Below, piece after piece: positions 10,811 through 22,735 of a DNA stretch of 64,000 nt. Below the pieces are notes generated by a model that was not told where the DNA came from, did not search any database, and saw nothing but the letters and a program-made list of their open reading frames with translations. The translations under genes and the position numbers were made by a program. Numbering within the stretch: position 1 is the stretch's first letter; every line of letters begins with the position of its first letter. Source of the stretch: Ficedula albicollis (Eukaryota; Chordata; Aves; Passeriformes; Muscicapidae); the NCBI RefSeq assembly GCF_000247815.1, contig NC_021681.1:23854424-23918423 (forward strand). The letters run 5' to 3'.

Positions 10811-13800
10811 ATCAATAATACATTATAAGATGCTGCAGAAGGGTCTCAGAAACCAGAGAGACCTCAGCAGCTCCTGAGGATTCGTGTCAGGAGTGGTGGA
10901 GGTGACAAACCCCATCATGGGGCAATCCAAATTTCTCCCCATCTCACAAACAGGGATGTGTGACCCTGCCAAGCCCAGTGTGCCAGCTGGGGAGCCTGTG
11001 GAGATCACCTGCTGGGCTATGGCTTCAAAATATGGATTTTTGCTTATTCATTTAGTCATTTTATTATCTTATGTGTGCGAGTTAATTGCCACGGGCAGGA
11101 TCACTGCAATCCTGGATCGTGTGTGGGACAGAATATTTGTCCTGGCAGGGGAAGGTTTAGCTTGTTATCCTTCTAATCCTGCTTCAGGCAGGTGCCTGGG
11201 AGGAGATGGAGTCAGAGATCTGATTTCTGTCCCCACTGAGGAGCGATGACAGAGTTGTCCTGGGGCGGGGTGAGCGGGAAGTGGAAGGGAATGGCAGAAA
11301 TGCCACGCTCGGGTCACGTACCACAGAATTTGCCTGGCACAAACATCTCCTGGCCAGGCTGGCACAGTGACAGGCCTGTCCCTTGGCCAACTGGGGGCTC
11401 AGAGAGAGGCAGGGTGCTGTGCTGGCAGGGAGCAGAATCTCATCCCTGCCAATGTGAGGGCTGCTGCCTCTGCCAGGAGAGCTGGGTGGCCTTTGCTAAA
11501 CTCTTCTCCTGGTTTCAGTTTCAACAAACATCTCAGCAGCAAAGCCCTCTTAAAATCAACTGAGAGCTGCCCCCAGAAATAAGTGCTTTGCTGGGAAAGG
11601 CTGGAGCCCTTTGCTGCACGAAGTTCTGAGTCAGTATTTTAACTGGGCTGTGCAATTTGCCATCATTGAATTGGAAGCACCTCCTCGTGCCTTCAGCTCC
11701 AAACAGTCCTGCACATATCAGGAATGCTGTGCTCATCCTGTGGCTTATTATGAAACTATAATGCCACTCTCTAACCTTGCTGGAGGGAGAGTTCCAAGCT
11801 GAGGCAGGAGAGCTGGCCTCCCATACTGATGAAGGGAGATTTTAAGGGAGATACCCCTGAATCTCCACCTTGGTGCAGACAGCTGCAGTGGATTTCTCTT
11901 GGTTATCTTAAGAGAGCTGGAGTTCATAGCTTTAAATATCACCAGCCCCAAACTCATCTCAGAATATTAGGAACTTAGTTCTTGGGGGTTTTATCTTATA
12001 TGGCATTTCTTATGTTGCCTAATCATGTTGTTTGCACATTTCAGCCCCAAAATGATATCAAATTATGGAGGTTCGAGCAGTCTCTGGGAAATATTCTGCC
12101 TCTTTGTTTGCTTTGATAAAAATCTGCCAAAAAAACCCCCTTCAGCCCCTCCAGTCAAAAAGCATTAAAATATAAAATTCAAGAATCAGGGCTTTTGAAA
12201 AGCCTAATCTGGCCTGAGCTGTTGGAGGCAGAACTTCCCCAGTGCAATAAACAGTGGGAGCATTCCCTGCGAGCCTGATAAAACCTGCTGATGTCTGCAG
12301 GGAGCTGTGCTGCTGGAGAAATATTGCAGCTACTCCATCACTGCTCGTGTTGCATACACAGAGCTGGAGCCAGCTTGGAAATGTTCAGGCAGGTTATTCC
12401 CAGTCTCGTTGACAATAACCACTTGTCTCATGTAAAATATCCACTCCTGCAGGCACAGCGGTTGCTTTTCCTAGGCTGGGATATTCAGGATGTCGTGCTG
12501 CCTGAGTGATTTCCAAGCATGTGCGAGTGGAGGGAGAAGGAAAATCTATGGAAAGCTGTAAAAACGTTGCGTGCAGTCCCTGAAGTCGCCAAAATAATTC
12601 TGTGAAAATTATTCCCCCTTCCTTCGTGCAGTCCCAACCTTTCTATTTCAGTGCCAAAAAAGAAGTATATTTGGAAAGCAGACTGGCATAATTACAGCAC
12701 AGAGAAACTTGTGAGAAATGGCAAAATAGCACTAGAAAAAGCCACCGGGAATAACAAGTAAAAGGAAAAAAAAAAGTTATTTGTACAAAGTTTGTGTGTA
12801 ACAAATGGAGAAAGGAGAGCTCTGCTGAGTAAATTCAGAATTGTCCTGCTGGCCTGTGCTGTGCAGAGTTTAGTGAGGACACTCACAATGTGAGCCATGG
12901 TATTGGCTCTGTGACTGCTCTCAGGGTGTGTAAAATTCATGGGAGAGTTTAGATTTTGCCCAGAAGTTGGTTAAAATAACCTGCAGGGATGAGCACAATG
13001 ACAGAGTCAGGTTTGGGCACTGGTGCTGGAAAGGTGCTCCCAGAGCAGATCAGCAAATGGGCTTTAAAATCCTTGGAGTTCGTACAGCTCCAGCTCTCGT
13101 TCCAGGCTTCCCCTTCCTTAAGCAATAGGAAACACCCGAGAAGGGGAGAAGAAATATTTTCCAGTGCTGGTGGTGTGTGTACCTGGGTGATTCCCATCGT
13201 GTTTTTGCCTTGGCATGGAGCAGAGGAGCCGCTCTCCTCTCCGTCACCGCCGACCCAGTAACTTGAGCAGCCCTGAGTTTTCTCCAAGTCCTTTCAAGTG
13301 GAGCTCAGTTCTCACACCTCATTTCTGGAGTGGCTCCTGCTCCCTCCACGTGCCCCTGGGGAGCAGCTGCAGCATTCTTGCTCCTGTCCCAGGGTGTTTG
13401 ACGAGGGACACTGGGACACGAGGGACACAGGATGGCACGTCCAAGCTGCAGCAGGAGATCCGGGCGTGCTGGGGCTGCTCTTTGAGCTGTCACACCGTCC
13501 CCACTGACGTCCCCTGCTCTGGCCCAGAGGGAGGGGTGCAAGGAATAAAAATCCCACTTATTCCTGCGGGCAGGAATGCTGTGCACACAGCTGGAGCACA
13601 GCAGGTTCAGCCCCAGCCTCCTGAGTTTCACCATCAGAGAGAACAGTGAGCTGAGCGAGTTCATTACTGGAGATGTTGTAAGCTGGGCTTTGCAATTAAT
13701 TTTCCCTTTTTCTCACACAAACCCTGGCTTGCTTGACCTGTGTTACACTGCACTTTCCCTGACAGAAACACCACAGATAAGCCTCTCATCAGCAGTGGCC

Positions 13801-14022
13801 ATGGTTATCTGGGGCTGTTTGGGAACAGAAATGTGCTATCAAGATCTGAAAAGAAAGGTCTGCTTAATGTCAGGGTCTGTGCCAAATTATGGCATGAAGA
13901 AAGGAGAACATTTCTGAAATTATTTCCTTTTTTTGAATAAACCAAAGCAGGAGAGATAAAAAGCTGTCTAATGAAGATAAATGCAGAAATAAAATTTTGC
14001 TGGCCAGGAAGATCACAAAATA
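10811..14022. other. Non-coding DNA, GC-richer patch at 13200-13560
   Basis: Single-copy sequence with overlapping short open frames on both strands, none recognised. The part around 13200-13560 is richer in G+C and in open frames, as expected by chance from composition. A complex CpG-bearing stretch lies at about 12510-12640. I found no tandem repeat or convincing CR1 fragment. Confidence 0.5.
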
Positions 14023-14336
14023 ACAGAATCATTAAGGGTGGAAAAGCCCTCCAAGGTCATGGAGCCCAAGCTGTGCCCAATCCCCACCTTGTCCCCATCC
14101 CAGGGCACTGACTGCCACCTCCAGCCCTTTTCTGGACACCTCCAGGGATGGGAGCTCCAAACTTCCCTGGGCATTTCCAAGGGCTGAGCACCCTTTCCAT
14201 GGGGAAATTCCTTCTGATTTCCACCCTGAGCTCCCCTGTCCCAGCCTGAGGCTGTTCTCTCCTCCTGTCCCTGCCCCTAAGGTAAGATCCCAAATCTCCC
14301 CTGGCTGTCCCCTCCTGCCAGGGAGTTGTGTAGAGA
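14023..14336 (-). mobile_element. CR1 LINE fragment, antisense
   Basis: Begins 'cagaatcattaagggtggaa' and 'aagccctccaaggtcatgga', the reverse complement of a CR1 3' terminus. It continues through 'acacctccagggatgggagc', 'cttccctgggcatttccaag' and 'ctggctgtcccctcctgcca', all in the expected order for antisense CR1. The right edge merges into the minisatellite at 14337. Confidence 0.88.
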
Positions 14337-14710
14337 GGAATTCTCCAGCCCTTTCCCAGCTCCCTCAGGAATTCTCCAGCTCCTTTCCAGCTCCATCAGG
14401 AATTCTCCAGCCCCTTCCCAGCTCCATCAGGAATTCTCCAGCCCTTTCCCAGCTCCCTCAGGAATTCTCCAGCTCCTTTCCAGCTCCATCAGGAATTCTC
14501 CAGCCCCTTCCCAGCTCCATCAGGAATTCTCCAGCCCTTTCCCAGCTCCCTCAGGAATTCTCCAGCTCCTTTCCAGCTCCATCAGGAATTCTCCAGCCCC
14601 TTCCCAGCTCCATCAGAAATTCTCCAGCCCATTCCCAGCTCCATCAGGAATTCTCCAGCTCCTTTCTCAGCTCCATGAGGAATTCTCCAGCCCATTCCCA
14701 GCTCCATCAA
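14337..14710. repeat. 31-bp minisatellite with 93-bp higher-order pattern
   Basis: About twelve units of roughly 31 bases, each containing ggaattctccag and a version of 'cctttcccagctccctca'. Three unit types alternate (cctttcccagctccctca, cctttccagctccatca, ccttcccagctccatca), giving a 93-base superunit that repeats nearly exactly before decaying toward the right. The unit core resembles the antisense CR1 segment that should follow the fragment on its left. The open frame across it is a by-product of the 31-base period. Confidence 0.92.
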
Positions 14711-17700
14711 GAATATAATTCTATTCTGTGATAGAATTATATTGAGTGATTTGGTTACTGAATTCTAGCTAAGTCATACTATGGAATGTGTAGTGGCTAA
14801 TCTGTTCTCAGTCTCTCCCCATAGGACCACAAATGGTCTGGACCCAAGAGCCCAAGACCTGGTGTCTTTTTTTGCCCTTGTGCTCTGAGAGGGTAAATAT
14901 TGACCAAGCTGCAGAGAGAGGGGAGCAGAACAAGGAGGGCTTTGCCTCTCAGATGTGCATCACATTGAACTTTCTGTAACATTTTCCATTTGGGCAGATC
15001 CTTCGTTGTTCACAAATTATCCCTGTGTTTTCTGGGCCCAGTTCCCCTGACAAATTCCTGTTTCTGTGCATCCTGAGAGACCTGTTCCTGTCTCCCCTTC
15101 ACGCATTTCAACTCCTATAAGATTTTTACATTACATATGAGATAACTGTAATCTGTGAAGGGATAGTGAGATCAAGAGGAGAACGAGATTATTCTCTTTG
15201 CTTGTCAAAACAAACAGAAATAGCATTTCTTCTTCTCTGCAATGACTGATAGAAACAGAAACACAGCAAATATATTCATTTTTCTGCCTCTTGAAGCTGG
15301 TTATGGTTCTTATGGAAAGTTCTCAGTGGCTTCTAGCTGGTAGAAGAGTTTGACCTAAAATATATTAGACTCACTTGTAACCATTAAAGGGAAAAAGAAA
15401 AAAAGCAGTGGCAGCAATAAAAATGCTGACAATAACATAGTGTCTTAGTCCACAGAGATTTGGCAATAATCAATACATGATGCCCTCTCTAAAAATACTT
15501 TGGCTTTTGGCAGCTTTAAAAGTTTTCCTCCCCATAGGGGGAGATCAGACAAGTTGAAAAAAAAAAAAAAACAACTCAGGGAAACTTTGAGAAATTACTG
15601 AAAGAGCAATAAATATTTAAATTTTGGAAGTTCAGTGAGTACCTCCAGCTGGGCAGGAGCAGGCAATATTCCTGATCTGCAGCAGCATGGAAAATCAATA
15701 GGAGAGAGGCCCTGGCTGTTCCTGCTGCCAGTGGAATACTGGCTGGTTTATTTCAGGCAAAAAGCAAAGTTTATTGCAAACACTGTGGGCCTTCCTTTGT
15801 CTCAAGGGTATGAATGAGTGTCTCCACTGAACCCAAGAGAATTATCCCACTTAGTGGGAAATCAGCTCCTGTTTTTGCAGGAATGAGGAGTCTCCAATGT
15901 GTGTGATCAACCCCATTGAAGCACAGCACATCATTTTGTCCGTGGTACAAAAGGTCGGAGAGCACCACCAGAGATGTCTGAAGTCCTCCAATAAGGGAAA
16001 TTACCAAGAGAAATCAATTATTTGGTTTCTTTCCTTACTGTAATTTAATCAGTGCCTACAAAGCTTGGTTGTTTGAAGTATTTAGAATGATTTGTCAAAA
16101 ATGCTTCTCTTCATTCTGCAGAACCTCAATATAATCCTCATTTTTGCAGCACCAGAGTATTTTCCTCACAGGATTTTTCCTATGGCTCTTCACTTAAGAC
16201 TTCAACTATCATGACAAGAATCATCATAAGTCTCTCATTCCATCTAAAACCAAATCCTGTGCCAGAGGTTGAAGTCCAAGTCCAAATCTTTGACAACTTG
16301 GAGTTCATTTTCCTCAGAATTATTATCCCTGAAATACTGAAATTATTATCCCATGGTTATTCATGCCTGTGTTTGATTAACTGTAGTTAACTTTGCCATG
16401 TTAACCAGCTCATAAAAAACATTTTCTTTAGCTCATGGAGCACCCAACCTTTGGGATCTCTGTTTGGAGAACACAGTATTTTCAAAAATTCCCCTGCACC
16501 CTGAAAGAGCTCCTGTGAAGAGAAAAATTATTTTGCAGATCAAAGTGTTTGTGAGAATGTTTTGCTGCACAGCCTCCACTGAGCTTCAGGAATTGCCCAA
16601 AAATAGGGTTTGGTGCAGGGATCACAAGTGAAGAGATGGCTTTGTGTCTTCCTGTGTCTAAGAAACAAATACCATGTCTAAGTAAATAATGAGGATGAAA
16701 AAGAGGAAATTAATTAGGAAATTAATTCAAATATTTCTTAGTGTGATATTGGATTTTAGATTCCAAAACGATGATGTGACCATTTGTTCCTATTAAATAT
16801 GTCAATCTTTTTCATGGTAAGGTGGAACAGGAAAAGTTTTTAATATTCAGCAAATCTCTTGGTGGCTGTAAAGCACTCATGACTAATCAAAAGTTCCTTA
16901 ATGAAGCATTTGTGAGAAGCTCTTTAGTGCATGGTTAGTCACAAAAATACAAAATATGAGGGGCAAGCAGTGTTGGCAGTAACTGCAGTCTGTGTGGTGG
17001 AAATGGTTCCACTGTGAGCCAGGCACCAGCACTTGTGCTTCAGATCCCGTTGTTTTAATTTACAGCCAGTGTTTGTTTTCATCAGATAAATGTAAGTAAC
17101 ACAATCATGAAGCAGTGAAGGCAGCAGCTTGGAATTTTCCACTTTTTTTTTTTAATTGCAACAGGTTTTTTTACCCTTTTTTGCTGTCTCAGAGAATCAG
17201 CTTGGGAATTCTGACTGAGGAATTTTCTCCTCTCCCTGACTAATGGCACTAGTCGTTAATAAAGACCTGAAAAGCTTTTATTAATGAAATATCTTTTATT
17301 CCACAGGTTCTATTCATTTTTCATGCACACATAAAAGACAGCAAAGAGGAAAAAAAAAGCCACCAAATCCTACAAGCACACAGAAATAACCAGCAAAGCC
17401 TTAAAAAAAAAGATTGTTGAGGTAATAGAGATAACATTTTTAGACTGCAAGGATGGAAGGTGAAGAAACATAGATCCTTTGGGAAAGCAAAGATCCCTTT
17501 AAACCTTTTCCCACCCTTCCTGTAGCACAATGAACTTTGGGTTGTAACATTATTTAGCTGTAACATAACTTACCCTGGCAGAAACACCAGCTCTGCTGCC
17601 TCAGGGGCCATATAATTCCTGGGATACTACCTCCAATAAATGTTTTGGGCCAGGTGTAGTTGTACCAAGCACAGAAGAGGAGCCATATGGATGCTCTGAA

Positions 17701-17840
17701 ATCATCCTCTGCATGGCTGAGGTGCAAGAAAAAAACTCCTTGTTCATACCTTGATATGTCCCCTGTTTATAAAGGCGACCTGACAACACTTGGAATTAAT
17801 AAAAATCCTGGAGGATTCTGGTAAAGAACATATCAAAAAA
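14711..17840. other. AT-rich non-coding DNA, no gene seen
   Basis: Single-copy AT-rich sequence with an A run of about 15 near 15558-15572. Open frames are below 80 codons and unrecognised. No CR1 piece or tandem repeat was identified. Confidence 0.5.
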
Positions 17841-17915
17841 ATCATGGAGTGGTTTGGGTTGGAAGGGACTTTGAAAATCATCTCGTTCAGCCTCCTGACA
17901 CAGGCAGGGAATGTG
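17841..17915 (-). mobile_element. CR1 3' fragment, antisense
   Basis: Contains 'atcatggagtggtttgggtt' followed by 'ggaagggactttgaaaatca', the antisense CR1 terminus. Similarity fades after the next 30-40 bases, so the element is short or heavily diverged and its right boundary is approximate. Confidence 0.8.
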
Positions 17916-20832
17916 GTTGAGCTTCCCTCTTTCAAACACAAGTTCCCTGCAGGGATTCCCCCTCACGGCTCGATCCCAGTGCATTTAGGAGAAATTTTGG
18001 CTGGCATCCTCCCTGCAGCCCACCCCTCCTGAGCACCTCGGGAGATTTACCCTGCGCCGGGCACATCTGGGGGAGCAAACGAGGAGGGCAAGCAATGCAT
18101 CACTCCCCTGGGGACTGTGTGCTCCTGCTCGGGCAAGTTAATGTGAAGGCAAATTAATTGGCCAGCAGTTCTGCAGAGCCAAGTGAACCTGGCAGGGTTT
18201 ACGAGGCCAAAAACGCCGAGTGGCAACGGCTGTGCGTAGACATTTCCCAAAAACTTCCACAATCGGGTGTTTTATTGCCAGCTGGAGTGCAGGAGATCCC
18301 ATAATTGCTACTTTGGGAAGAGACATGGGAAGCACTTTGCCACCACTTTGTCAGAGATGTGGGCTGTAAAACCCTGCAGCTCCGTGGGTGCAATCTTTGC
18401 AGGGATGTTCTTGGGCTCTGGGCTGCAGGGGAGGCACAAGGGGAATCCATTCCCCCCCTCCAAACACCTGTGATGGAGCAGGGACAGCAGCTGTGGGGTG
18501 CAGGGACACCCCAGGACAGGGACAGAGGGGTGCTGCCCGTGGGTCACAGTGCCCATGGGCGTTGGAGCAGCTGAAATTTGGGATTTTCATGGAGACTGAG
18601 CATCTCCTGCAGCTCCCTTGGAGAGCAGCCCCAGCCTGGATAACCTCCATACCAGCCTCTTTTGATATATTCACACATAAAATCAGTGAGCTTTTTATGT
18701 TTCATTGCATTCAACTCAGTGTTTTGATCATTTCTTGCATCTTTATTGGGTAAAAAACAACCCCTGCCCTCGAGATGCTGTAAATCTTTTAGTTGTGCAC
18801 CTTCCAACCTCGTTTTCCTTCTCCTGCACCTCAATTTGCCTGCAGATGTGCATCTATGGACCTGATCCAGTATTCCACAAGTTTTAAAAAATATATAATA
18901 AATCACAAAGGATTCCATAAATACACCCCTTTCATCCCACCTCCTTTTGAAAAAGTGATGGGAATGAAGAGTGGGGAAAATAAGGTTCTGCAAGCAACCC
19001 AGAGCAAGAGGGAATAAATGAGGGCATAATCTCCTCCTGAATTTGAAAGTTCAACAAGAGGAACTGGTGCAAGAAATACAAAAGAAATAGAAGGAGTAGA
19101 AGTAGGTCTCATTTAAAAGCACATTCCAGTCAAAAATACCTCCCAAGTTTCATGTCAGCCTTGTAGTTTCCCTCTAAAAAAAGAAATCAAGCAAGCAATA
19201 GTTATTTAATAACAAAGAGTGACCTATTTTGGAAGGAAAATTAATATGGAAGCCTTCTGAGAATAGGAGCAGGTTTTGTGAAGTTTTATCCACTATCTCA
19301 TGGACCAATTCTGTGGTGAGTGTTTAATAATTCTGACTTTGAATCTCTTTGTGTACCTCAGAATCCAAACTAAACTTCTGGTATTTGGGTTGAAACCCAC
19401 TTGATTGTGAACTGAGCATTAAATTCCTATGAAAAACATTTCCATATAACATGTATTATTTTTGGAACTGATTTCTGCACACGCTTCCCTTTAAGAACTT
19501 CAGAACTGAAGAAATGTTTGGTTTTAATAAAAATGGTGCAGCTCCAATGGATTTAATCAGGCAGACTGAGGAGAGCTCCTGATTTAGCACCCCCAGATTT
19601 TGAGTGGCGACATCAGAGAGTCTGTCCAGTGAAAAGCAGCAAAAAAAAGAAAATTAATAATGATTGACTTCTATAAAAGGATGGTCTCCTGGAATCTCCT
19701 AGGAGATTAATGACTGATTGGCTTTGTCAGATAATTAGCTGCTCTACCAAATTATTTGTAAGCTTTGCAGGAGAGATGCCAGCACCAAATGTTATTCTCA
19801 TCCATTGCTGGAGGTCGGCTGTTTTCCAAAATAGAAGTGCAATTAATCATTATTAACGTAAAGAAGCTGCTGATATTGTTCATTAATAATTTGATTTTAA
19901 TGTTAATAAAACAATCACTGCAGTGTTGATCTATTGAGTGCAACGTGGGGGATATATTGTGCCTTGCATAAGCAATGGATATGATTTACCAGTCTGTGTG
20001 CACAGAAAAGTGTTTGGGGATGAAACTAACCTGGTTAGAGAATGGAAAATGTTTTCCTCTGGTGAAATTTCCAGCATTTCCTTTACCTGCTTTCAGGAAA
20101 CAAAGAACAAACAAAGATTCAGCTTTTTTGGTACTAAAGGATGGTTAGCAACAAGAAAAAGTGCAGCTGTGTTGTGTCTTTGCTGTCCAGCAATGCAGAG
20201 TTTCTCATAATAACTTCAAAAATGTAGCTAGGACTGTTTATAAGGAAGATCCTGAATAGAACGACTGTTTGGGCTTGTTTGCCTTTATCTCTTTTTCTAG
20301 CAGTTGTATCCTCCTTCCTGATTCCTGGTACACAAATGCATCTCGTCCCTGGACAATCCCTTTTTATCTCCAAGCAGCTTTCCTGAACACCGGTAATTTA
20401 AAAATTGTTTCTGTGCACATTTGTCTTAATAAAACGTTGCTGAAACGCCTCCAGGCCCCACTCCTAAAAAATGAGTGCTGGGGCAAAGTGAGCCTGTGTG
20501 AGTCCAGCACTTGACAGAACATTTGCCACCCATTTAACACCATTAGCAGGGCCCTGGTTCATGGCACTGCCCCGACTCATCTCTGCCACCAGTGGGATTT
20601 AATGAGAGCAAATGGTGCTGAAGCTTCGCTTGGAACACGGGTCCTTCATCAAATGCACAGAGTCAAGGGGAGGCACAGATGGGGCTGGAGATGTGGGAGA
20701 AGGAAGGGCCTGGAAACAGCAGACACTGAATTTAAATTGAGGTAGCTTTAAGTTTTGCCTTGTAGTTTCTTTAAATCTCATATTTAAATTGTTCGTTTCT
20801 CTTCTTCTCCTCAGTCACGCTTGTTTCAGATA
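17916..20832. other. Non-coding DNA, GC-richer at 17990-18650
   Basis: The left third is GC-richer and holds many overlapping open frames up to about 120-150 codons on both strands, with no family resemblance. The rest is AT-rich. An AT-rich stretch at about 19815-19935 holds several TAAT-core motifs and may be a regulatory element. No gene is supported. Confidence 0.5.
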
Positions 20833-21100
20833 ATCATTAAATGATGTGGGTTGAAATGGACCATAAAAATCACCCAGTGCCGCCCCATCCACGGGCAGAG
20901 ACACTTTCCACTGTCCCAGGTGCTCCAAATCCCAACGTCCAGCCTGGCCTTGGGCACTGCCAGGGATCCAGGGGCAGCCACAGCTGCTCTGTGCCAACCC
21001 TCCCCACCCTCACAGGGAGGAATTTCTTCCCAGTATCCCATACAAACCTCCTCTCTCTGTTTGAAACCATTCTCCCTTGTCCTGTCACTCCATGCTCTCA
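20833..21100 (-). mobile_element. CR1 LINE fragment, antisense
   Basis: Antisense CR1 in proper order: 'atgatgtgggttgaaatgga', 'ccagcctggccttgggcact', 'ctcacagggaggaatttctt', 'accattctcccttgtcctgt' and 'cactccatgctctcataaa'. Its right end coincides with the left edge of the 434-bp tandem duplication. Confidence 0.93.
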
Positions 21101-21965
21101 TAAATTGTACCTCTAAATGACTGTATGATAAAGATAATACAGAAAAACTGCATATCCTAAAAACCCAGAGCAAGCAAAAAATTTAAAAAAAAAAGTGGGT
21201 GGGCTTTGTTTTAGCAGTTTATCCTTTGCTAATAAGAGAAACAGGATTTGCCAGACAAGCTGTTGTAGGCTCACACTTGATTGCTGTGCTGCACATGACG
21301 TGGAAAGATTTGATCATTTTTTAGCAATCAGATTTGTCAGAATCGTGTGGGGGGATCTGCAGTCTGCAGCCCAGTGTTGGTGAGTGCCAGAGATACCAAA
21401 GGGCTCTGGCTGTGCATCTATTACACTCAGAGACAATGTTTGGGTTCAAAATAATTTCTGTGCTTCGTGCATAATCTCCTGACATGGAGAGGATTGAAGT
21501 TCAAAAGCCTCCATTCTCCAGCATTGTGCTGTCATAAATTGTACCTCTAAATGACTGTATGATAAAGATAATACAGAAAAACTGCATATCCTAAAAACCC
21601 AGAGCAAGCAAAAAATTTAAAAAAAAAAGTGGGTGGGCTTTGTTTTAGCAGTTTATCCTTTGCTAATAAGAGAAACAGGATTTGCCAGACAAGCTGTTGT
21701 AGGCTCACACTTGATTGCTGTGCTGCACATGACGTGGAAAGATTTGATCATTTTTTAGCAATCAGATTTGTCAGAATCGTGTGGGGGGATCTGCAGTCTG
21801 CAGCCCAGTGTTGGTGAGTGCCAGAGATACCAAAGGGCTCTGGCTGTGCATCTATTACACTCAGAGACAATGTTTGGGTTCAAAATAATTTCTGTGCTTC
21901 GTGCATAATCTCCTGACATGGAGAGGATTGAAGTTCAAAAGCCTCCATTCTCCAGCATTGTTTAG
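21098..21965. repeat. Two-copy tandem duplication, 434-bp period
   Basis: The phrase tcataaattgtacctctaaa starts at 21098 and 21532, and 'ccattctccagcattg' ends at 21526 and 21960, a constant offset of 434. I saw no difference between the copies. Identity this high means a very recent duplication or an assembly repeat. A 62-codon frame at 21195 recurs at 21629 and is not a recognisable protein. Confidence 0.95.
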
Positions 21966-22642
21966 CCAAAAGATTCCTTAAAGCATAGTGGATGAAAACA
22001 TCACGACAAACCCATCAATATTCTCCCAAGTTTTATAACACTCTTCCAAAACAGAAAATAAAAAAAGGAAAATTAATTAGCTGATGGGCCAGATGAGGAA
22101 TGCCACATAAATATGTCTGTTTAAATCCCAGTGCTTGGACAGCAGTGGTTTCTGCTGTGAAATACAATTGTACATCACCCCGTGACATTTTGAGGAGTGG
22201 GGATGGAGAGCAGCCTCTGTGCCTGTGCCAGACTTTATTTCATGTGGGCCCATTTCTGAGGGTGCTGACTATGGATTAAGCAGTGTTGACAGATAAATAC
22301 TGATGTTTTATTTTTGTGGAGATTAAAGAGTGGCATGCTCCAAAGTCTGGTGGAGTAGATTACTTAATACACTATTACTTCTCATGGATTTTGATTATTA
22401 TTTGGATTTTCCAGAGTCATCATCTTGAGTCTGCTGTTCTCAACCCCTCTGTCAGCTCTGGCAAAAGCTGATAGCCAGGTGATTTGTCTGAATTAAATAA
22501 GTTTTTCACTTCCTAGGATATCATTTCACTCCAGCCTCATGCTTATGAAAAGCTGAGGAGTTTGGGACAAGGTTTTGGGCCATGAAAGCTGTTCTGGACT
22601 TTTCAAGAATGTGTAATGAAGAGGGACTATTGTGCCTTTTTT
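21966..22642. other. Non-coding DNA, no gene seen
   Basis: Single-copy AT-rich sequence without recognisable repeat or exon. Confidence 0.45.
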
Positions 22643-22735
22643 ATAGACTAGTTTGGGTTGGAAGGGACCTTTACATCCCTCAAGTCCAACCCCTCTGCAA
22701 TGAACACCTTCAACTGCAGCAGGTTCTCAGTAGCA
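22643..22735 (-). mobile_element. CR1 3' fragment, antisense
   Basis: Contains 'tagtttgggttggaagggac' then 'caagtccaacccctctgcaa' and a diverged 'caggttctcag' that aligns with the antisense CR1 segment usually reading caggttgctcaaag. A short 5'-truncated copy. Confidence 0.85.

Noticed and set aside
14326..14718. 130-codon frame of Ser/Pro-rich repeats
   Set aside because: A 31-bp minisatellite read through three frames in turn (93-bp superunit); its origin appears to be CR1.
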